DNA of 64,000 nucleotides. It comes from UBA4636 sp045534575 (lineage in GTDB: Bacteria; Bacillota; Clostridia; Christensenellales; Borkfalkiaceae). Of this stretch, positions 59,168-64,000 are shown piece by piece (positions within the stretch are counted from its first letter, which is position 1; the number at the start of each line of letters is the position of its first letter). The notes beneath the pieces are model-generated. The model saw nothing but the letters and a program-made list of their open reading frames with translations. It was not told the origin of the DNA and did not search any database. The translations under genes and the position numbers were made by a program. Location of the stretch: positions 26,833 to 90,832 of the forward strand of contig JAZSJZ010000008.1 in the NCBI GenBank assembly GCA_045534575.1, written 5' to 3'.

Positions 59168-61195
59168 ATGAAAAAGGTTTTTTCAAAAATTATCGTTGCT
59201 ATCGTTTCGATAATTATGTGCTTAAGCATATTTGTCGGCTGTGATTGGATTCAAGTTGACCAAGATAAAGATATGGCTCAAATTATCGCTTCCGTTCAAA
59301 TTTCGGACGAAGTTGATAAAGATGATATCTATAAAAGAGAATTGGTATCAGGCTTTTTATCTTACGGCTTTCAATACGTTTACTATTATGGATACACGAC
59401 TTCTCAAGCATATGAAATTGTTTTAGAGGACCTCGTTAAAAATAGAATTATCGTTCAACAAGCAAGAGTTGAACTTGCTAAAACGTATAACTCCATAAGA
59501 CTTAAAAACGATGCAGACCTTACCGATTTTGAAAAATATTTCAAGGCAAACGCAACCGCAGGCGATAGCGATATTAGTGCAAAAAGCAATGATATTGAAA
59601 GCCTTAAGAAATATTTAACCGAATACGAAATTGGTTATTGCTACTATCAAGCGAGAAAAACTGTAAACGACGCAATCGATACTTACGTTGAGGAAGAAGA
59701 GGAAGAGGAAGAAACTGAAGACGTTACTTACGACGAAAGAACTGCTCCAACTCAAGAAGAACAAGATACCGATACCGAAGAAGCGTTAAGAAAAGCAACT
59801 CCAACCGTTGACGATTATGATGTTGCAAACGTTGTTTTAAAACTTGAAGAAGATGCGTTAAAAAATCAATATCAAAATCTTTACGACCTTAACGTTGCGA
59901 TTTATAATAACTACAAAATCGAAATCCCTAACGAGAAAAAGAAGGCCTATAGTTCGCTTATTCAATATTTAAGAGAATCTGGTCTTATCGATAGCGACGA
60001 AAGTTACGACTACACTACCGATACTGACAACGTTTTAAAATACACTTACTTTGAAGATATTTTAACAACTCAACTTGAGAACGTTCTCGTTAGCAAGTAT
60101 GAAAGTTCATTAATTGCTTCAGTTCAATCTAAACTTGACGACGAAGCATTATGGAAACAATATCAACTTGACTATGCTAGCCAAGAAGCAAAGTATAGAA
60201 ACGATTATTCTGCTTATGAAAGCGCGCTTGACGCCGCTTCAGATACGTCTTTAGTTTTATATAACCCATTTGGTGGCTATGGCTACGTAACAAACCTTCT
60301 TTTAGGTTTTTCAGACGTTCAATCTGCAAAGCTTAGCGAATATAAGGCAAAGAAAGACATAACTCAAGCGGAAATCGATGCTTATAGAGCAACGCTTCTT
60401 AGCCAAATTGTTGCAAACGACCAACGCTCTAGCTGGGCTTACCTTAACTACGGTTCTTACGATAAAGATAACAAAACTTTCATTTTTGAAGATAAATACA
60501 CTGTTTTAGAAGATTCAAGTTTCAAATCTTTCCTTGGCGAAGTTACCGTTAAGGACGAAGAGGGTAAGGTTGAAGAAGACGAAAACGGTGTTGAGAAAAC
60601 TAAGTGGGAAGTAACCAATGTTGTTGCTGACGATATTGCTCTTAGCGACTTTATTCAAACCTATCTTGCTCCACTTGGCTTTAGCGAAATTTATTTCGAT
60701 AATAACGACGTTGAAAATACCGTTGGTGCAATTGCCGACTATAACGATGAGATTTTCGATAAACTTTTAGATTTAACTTTCGTATTCTCAACTGACCCTG
60801 GTTCATTGCAAAAAACTTACGGCTATCTTTACTCTCCGTTCACTTCGGCATCTCAATACGTAAAAGAGTTCGCTGAGGCAGGCAAGGCGCTCGTGGAAAA
60901 AGGTGTTGGTTCATACGCTATCGTTGGAACTGACTACGGCTACCACATCATGGTATGCTCTAAGATTGTTGAAAAATCTTACGACCCTCAAACCGATAAA
61001 GATGCTTTCATTGCTGATTTAACAGATAAAGAATCACTTGCTTATAAGTTTAAACAAGTAAAACTCGATTCTGTAACTGAAAACGAAGTTTCTAAGATTG
61101 CAAACCAATTCATCAATTCTTATATGGAAGATAAGGTTGAATACTTCGAAAAAACTTACGGCGATTTAATCACTGAAAAGTCTTCAGCTGAATAA
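59168..61195 (+). CDS. PrsA/SurA-like peptidyl-prolyl isomerase lipoprotein
   Basis: 675 residues, larger than classical PrsA (~290). Lipoprotein signal ending FVGC (C25). SurA-type N-terminal chaperone region (about 60-330), with an acidic insert (run of Glu near 177-185), then a parvulin-type domain near 530-660 (FVFSTDPGSLQKTYGYLYSP, GVGSYAIVGTDYGYHIM). Such foldases help exported proteins mature outside the membrane. Its place after mfd and the strong codon bias suggest high expression. Catalytic residues of the parvulin domain are not clearly conserved. Confidence 0.8.
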   Translation: MKKVFSKIIVAIVSIIMCLSIFVGCDWIQVDQDKDMAQIIASVQISDEVDKDDIYKRELVSGFLSYGFQYVYYYGYTTSQAYEIVLEDLVKNRIIVQQARVELAKTYNSIRLKNDADLTDFEKYFKANATAGDSDISAKSNDIESLKKYLTEYEIGYCYYQARKTVNDAIDTYVEEEEEEEETEDVTYDERTAPTQEEQDTDTEEALRKATPTVDDYDVANVVLKLEEDALKNQYQNLYDLNVAIYNNYKIEIPNEKKKAYSSLIQYLRESGLIDSDESYDYTTDTDNVLKYTYFEDILTTQLENVLVSKYESSLIASVQSKLDDEALWKQYQLDYASQEAKYRNDYSAYESALDAASDTSLVLYNPFGGYGYVTNLLLGFSDVQSAKLSEYKAKKDITQAEIDAYRATLLSQIVANDQRSSWAYLNYGSYDKDNKTFIFEDKYTVLEDSSFKSFLGEVTVKDEEGKVEEDENGVEKTKWEVTNVVADDIALSDFIQTYLAPLGFSEIYFDNNDVENTVGAIADYNDEIFDKLLDLTFVFSTDPGSLQKTYGYLYSPFTSASQYVKEFAEAGKALVEKGVGSYAIVGTDYGYHIMVCSKIVEKSYDPQTDKDAFIADLTDKESLAYKFKQVKLDSVTENEVSKIANQFINSYMEDKVEYFEKTYGDLITEKSSAE

Positions 61196-61211
61196 TTGAA
61201 TTTTAACCAAC

Positions 61212-61240
61212 AAAAAAGGGCAACTTCGGTTGCCCTTTTT
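61212..61240 (+). terminator. rho-independent terminator of the PrsA-like gene
   Basis: AAAAAGGGCAAC-TTCG-GTTGCCCTTTTT, perfect stem with UUCG loop. Confidence 0.92.
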
Positions 61241-61271
61241 AATTTTTGGCGCTTTAGCGTAAATGGCTTGA

Positions 61272-61368
61272 TGCAAAAGTTTATTTTTTAAAGCTTTGTT
61301 GACAAACTTTTTAAAAAAAGTTATAATTATCGTAACGGAACGAAAAATAGTTTTGCAACGTTTATAGG
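61272..61368 (+). repeat. shared promoter-leader module, copy B
   Basis: Counterpart of 9414-9509. It ends TTTATAGG directly at the first codons of the Rhs core boundary (GNLNSIRYRGYY). Confidence 0.75.
61299..61327 (+). promoter_or_regulatory. sigma-A promoter of the orphan toxin cassette
   Basis: TTGACA, 17-nt spacer AACTTTTTAAAAAAAGT, TATAAT. Confidence 0.7.
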
Positions 61369-61405
61369 CAATCTCAACTCTATTCGTTACCGCGGTTACT
61401 ATTTT
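61367..61405 (+). repeat. Rhs boundary repeat, copy 1
   Basis: Nearly identical to 63955-63993; this is where Rhs tips are swapped. Confidence 0.75.
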
Positions 61406-62182
61406 GATGCGGACTTAGGTCTTTACTACTTAAAATCACGTTACTACGATAGCGAAGTTGGCAGATTTATTAGCCCAGACGATGTATCAAGTGTAGATCC
61501 ATTTAGAATAAATGGACTTAATTTGTATTGCTATGCGAATAATAGTCCGATAGGAATTGCTTATGGTAGTTCTGGTGTTGGTGGATCAACTAGTGGTGGA
61601 ATGATTAGCTCATTAGCATTAGGTGGTGTATATGGTGGTGGAAGTTGTTTATCAGGTTCAGCTGGTTTGTCTGTAAAATTTCCCTCTCAAAACTGGGTTT
61701 CATTAAGCATGGCTTTGACTTCAAGTATGGCTGGTGCATTCAGTGTACTTAAGTGGACAATGAAAAATCCGGAATTTTACGAGTTTTGGTATTCTGCTTG
61801 GGGATTAACAGAACACCAAGTTTTAAGCAACTTGAAATCTCCAATTACCAAGATTGCTTCAATTATAAGTTATGGTTTAGTTGCATATGATACATATACA
61901 GATGTTATGGGGCATATAAATGCTGGAGATTCGTGGCAAACAACTGTAGCTAGTGGAATTGTTACAGCTGGAGTTGGTGCATTCAATGTATGGGCATCTG
62001 CTAAAGTTGGAGCCGCAATCGGAGGATATATAGGTGGAATTCCAGGATTCATAATTGGGACTGCAGCACGCGTTGTTGTTGGTGTTATAATTAATGGTAT
62101 TTTTTATACTGAAATTAATGGCAAATCAATTGCAGGTCATATAGAAGATGGCATAGAATGGTTCCTAGAATGGATATCATAA
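61367..62182 (+). CDS. orphan Rhs C-terminal tip with candidate membrane-acting toxin
   Basis: The frame starts at the Rhs core boundary: YRGYYFDADLGLYYLKSRYY, then DSEVGRFISPDD and LNLYCYANNSPIG, the hallmark end of Rhs/YD-repeat proteins. It is followed by ~220 variable residues, Gly/Ala-rich with a glycine-zipper hydrophobic end (AKVGAAIGGYIGGIPGFIIG). The frame is open from 61292, but I see no ATG, GTG or TTG before TTG 61523, so it is either an unexpressed reserve tip or starts at 61523. The rest of the Rhs body is missing. A membrane-damaging role is inferred from composition only. Confidence 0.7.
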   Translation, partial: GNLNSIRYRGYYFDADLGLYYLKSRYYDSEVGRFISPDDVSSVDPFRINGLNLYCYANNSPIGIAYGSSGVGGSTSGGMISSLALGGVYGGGSCLSGSAGLSVKFPSQNWVSLSMALTSSMAGAFSVLKWTMKNPEFYEFWYSAWGLTEHQVLSNLKSPITKIASIISYGLVAYDTYTDVMGHINAGDSWQTTVASGIVTAGVGAFNVWASAKVGAAIGGYIGGIPGFIIGTAARVVVGVIINGIFYTEINGKSIAGHIEDGIEWFLEWIS

Positions 62183-62199
62183 AATTAGATGGAGAAACT

Positions 62200-62691
62200 A
62201 TGAAAAAAATATATTCTGTTAAAGAAAGAATAATATATACTCTAGTAGCAATTATTTTAGGTTTATTGCAACTGATACTATTGATAAATTTTATTAATAA
62301 TATAAAGATTGTTATTATAGCTTATATATGCTTGTTTATTGTTGTACTTGCACTAGTGAAACTATTTTATATTCCGTATCATATTGTTATTAATAATAAT
62401 AGAATGAAAGTTTATGATTTTCCTTTTTTTGCTACAAATAAGTTTTATAAGAAAAAAAGAAGCTTAATTTTATGGAATAGTGAAATAAATATTGATGAAG
62501 TTAAAAGTGTAGAAGTAGTAAAACTTACTAAAGAACAAAAAAAGAAGTATATAGGATATATTCATTTGTTTGATAGATATATTAAAATAAGTTTAAACAA
62601 TTCAAATAGCGACAAATATATTTATGTTTCTATTTATTCTAATTTGCAAATCAAAAAAATAATTCAATTTTTAACAGAGAAGAACAATTAA
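62200..62691 (+). CDS. candidate immunity protein, two-helix membrane protein
   Basis: 163 residues from ATG 62200 (ATGGAGAAACT site upstream); the frame is open from 62158 and overlaps the toxin end there. Two hydrophobic helices (about 10-55), then a beta-rich domain with YHIVINNNRMKVYDF and EINIDEVKSVEVVKL, like small PH-type membrane proteins. Very AT-rich. Its position right behind a toxin tip (17-nt gap) is that of an immunity gene; I recognise no family. Confidence 0.6.
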   Translation: MKKIYSVKERIIYTLVAIILGLLQLILLINFINNIKIVIIAYICLFIVVLALVKLFYIPYHIVINNNRMKVYDFPFFATNKFYKKKRSLILWNSEINIDEVKSVEVVKLTKEQKKKYIGYIHLFDRYIKISLNNSNSDKYIYVSIYSNLQIKKIIQFLTEKNN

Positions 62692-64000
62692 ATACATCTA
62701 CGAGCTCGGTTTTTGCTGAGCTCGTTTTTTAATTCATTGCTTTGCATTCAATCAAAAGAGGCTGTTGACAACGGCGAAATCATATTGTATAATTACGATA
62801 ACGGATGCCTTGGCGTTTCGTATTCAAGTGGGAAAGGCGAGTTATATATTTACGACGAAGAAACGGGACTTTTGCAAACCCACAACGTTAACGTTGGAGA
62901 TACGAGCCAAAACCAAAGAATTATCGAAAACTTTAGTTACGACGCATTTGGTCAAATAACGGCAAGTTCTACCGCTAACCTTGGCGCAACCTACCAAGAA
63001 ACTTATCAAAAAGATTTTTTGAATAGGCACACTAGAACCGATAAACAAATCGAAAACTGCTATTTAAGAGAGAATTATTCTTACCATAACACTTATGACG
63101 GTGATAGCGAAAGAGACGGAACTACTTTTTACCCAAGTGCTTGTCAATTCTTAACTAAAACGAGTGCGACGGGCGAATACGTTCCTTTTGCAACGCAGTC
63201 TATCTTTTACGATAATAATAAAAATATTAACTGCTTAAACGTAGGTTATCAAAATTATAACTCAACAGATGCTTTCTTTACTGCGTTTGTTCATTATCAC
63301 TATGACGATTTTAACCGCCTTGTTAGAGAAGATAACAAGGAACTAGGCTTTAGCAAAACTTACGAATATGATAACAATGGAAACATAACCAGTAAAAAGG
63401 TCTATGCCTATACTCCGGGCGACTTATCGATAACCACGTCACCGTTGCAGACTTTTAACTATTCTTACGACTTGTCAACAGATAGGCTTTTAAGTTATAA
63501 CGGAAAAACTTGTTCTTACGATTTAAACGGTAACCCTACTAATTATCTTGGAAACACTGCCACTTACGATTGGCACGATAGGCTAGTAAGCTTTAAAAAG
63601 CAAGGCGAGGCTAACGCCACTACCTTTACTTACAATGCAGAAGGCTTAAGAAAAACCAAAACAACGGCAAGCGGTGTAACTAAAACTTTCACCTACCTTA
63701 ACGGAACACTCTATCGTGAGCATTATGCTCAAAACGGAGTTTCCCGTGACCTAAGGTTTATCTATACCGCAAGTGGAATAACGGGCGTGATTATTAACGG
63801 CGTAAAGTATCTTTACCTAAAGAATGCTGTAGGCGACATTATTGGAATTTACAATGCAAGCGGAAACCTTATCTGCCGTTACGTTTACGACGCTTGGGGT
63901 AATCACAAAGTGCTAAATGCAAACGGCGTTGAAGAAGATTTAGAAGATTTTGTTGGCAATCTCAACCCTATTCGTTACCGCGGTTATTATTACGATGCTG
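62692..64000 (+). CDS. Rhs/YD-repeat protein, no visible start, runs off the window
   Basis: The frame is open from 62692, right after the immunity stop, to the window end. YD-repeat character begins near 62758: LYNYDNGCLG, FSYDAFGQIT, YEYDNNGNITSKK, YSYDLSTDRLLSYNG, and near the end RYVYDAWGNHKV with NLNPIRYRGYYYDA. There is no ATG near the start of homology and no ribosome site; only weak TTG codons exist. It looks like a 5'-truncated Rhs core that continues into another tip. A consensus promoter pattern is buried at 62765-62793. Confidence 0.75.
   Translation, partial: MHLRARFLLSSFFNSLLCIQSKEAVDNGEIILYNYDNGCLGVSYSSGKGELYIYDEETGLLQTHNVNVGDTSQNQRIIENFSYDAFGQITASSTANLGATYQETYQKDFLNRHTRTDKQIENCYLRENYSYHNTYDGDSERDGTTFYPSACQFLTKTSATGEYVPFATQSIFYDNNKNINCLNVGYQNYNSTDAFFTAFVHYHYDDFNRLVREDNKELGFSKTYEYDNNGNITSKKVYAYTPGDLSITTSPLQTFNYSYDLSTDRLLSYNGKTCSYDLNGNPTNYLGNTATYDWHDRLVSFKKQGEANATTFTYNAEGLRKTKTTASGVTKTFTYLNGTLYREHYAQNGVSRDLRFIYTASGITGVIINGVKYLYLKNAVGDIIGIYNASGNLICRYVYDAWGNHKVLNANGVEEDLEDFVGNLNPIRYRGYYYDA
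62700..62730 (+). terminator. terminator of the toxin/immunity cassette
   Basis: ACGAGCTCGG / CTGAGCTCGT stem with T6. Confidence 0.85.
62765..62793 (+). promoter_or_regulatory. promoter-like sequence inside the Rhs frame
   Basis: TTGACA, 17-nt spacer, TATAAT with extended -10, in coding sequence (VDNGEIILYNY). Confidence 0.4.
63955..63993 (+). repeat. Rhs boundary repeat, copy 2
   Basis: GNLNPIRYRGYYYD; same frame and nearly same DNA as 61367-61405. Confidence 0.75.

Overview
The window is chromosomal DNA from a low-GC, AT-rich member of the Firmicutes (Bacillota), most likely an uncultured gut Clostridia-type organism. Supporting signs are the spoVT - spoVB-like - mazG block, tandem ATP- and PPi-dependent phosphofructokinases, a type III glutamine synthetase, rubrerythrin, a Sec-type lipoprotein set, strong AGGAG-like ribosome sites, and sigma-A promoters with near-consensus -35/-10 boxes and 17-nt spacers. 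No rRNA, tRNA, CRISPR array or insertion sequence was recognised.

Layout. 1-9.4 kb: a cut-off TIR-domain gene, a DEDDh exonuclease, spoVT/spoVB-like/mazG/dusB, a degenerate nitrilase-like gene, trmL, a BspA-type LRR lipoprotein and a VTT membrane protein. 9.4-11.9 kb: an AT-rich islet of small, mostly membrane proteins of unknown function (two full paralogues and one stub). 11.9-25 kb: glnN (minus), a small ferredoxin:thioredoxin reductase-like protein, a GDPD, lepA-hemW-dnaE, pfkA, pfp and a YgjP-type metallopeptidase. 25-33 kb: an NSS transporter and copA (minus), a Nudix protein, rubrerythrin, and a glycine riboswitch controlling an AGCS amino-acid:sodium symporter. 33-41 kb: gdhA (minus), an AEC carrier, an ABC exporter pair and a zinc-ribbon/TM/LRR protein. 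41-47 kb: a pectin locus with a cytosolic pectinesterase and two duplicated secreted pectate lyase lipoproteins. 47-61 kb: ttcA-like (minus), a small-multidrug-export protein, DUF512, der, plsY, a CPBP protease, rlmH, tadA, prs, pth, mfd and a PrsA-like foldase. 61-64 kb: an orphan Rhs toxin tip with a candidate immunity gene, then a start-less Rhs/YD-repeat core that runs off the window.

Two structures are not explained by the gene list. (1) A family of about 20 short hairpins, roughly one per 3 kb, shares a conserved inner core (T-ATAA-N5-TTAT-C, for example TATAAGTCGATTATC) while the outer arms vary. Most copies sit at gene ends as terminators, several of them two-sided. Some overlap start codons, a stop codon or a Shine-Dalgarno site, and five lie inside conserved genes (spoVB-like, copA, DUF512, CPBP, mfd). 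(2) A promoter-plus-leader module of about 96 bp is shared by the islet at 9.4 kb and the orphan Rhs toxin cassette at 61.3 kb. Its promoter core recurs at 9.9 and 32.7 kb, each time before AT-rich genes for small proteins with predicted membrane segments. This looks like a scattered polymorphic-toxin/immunity cassette system that carries its own promoter.
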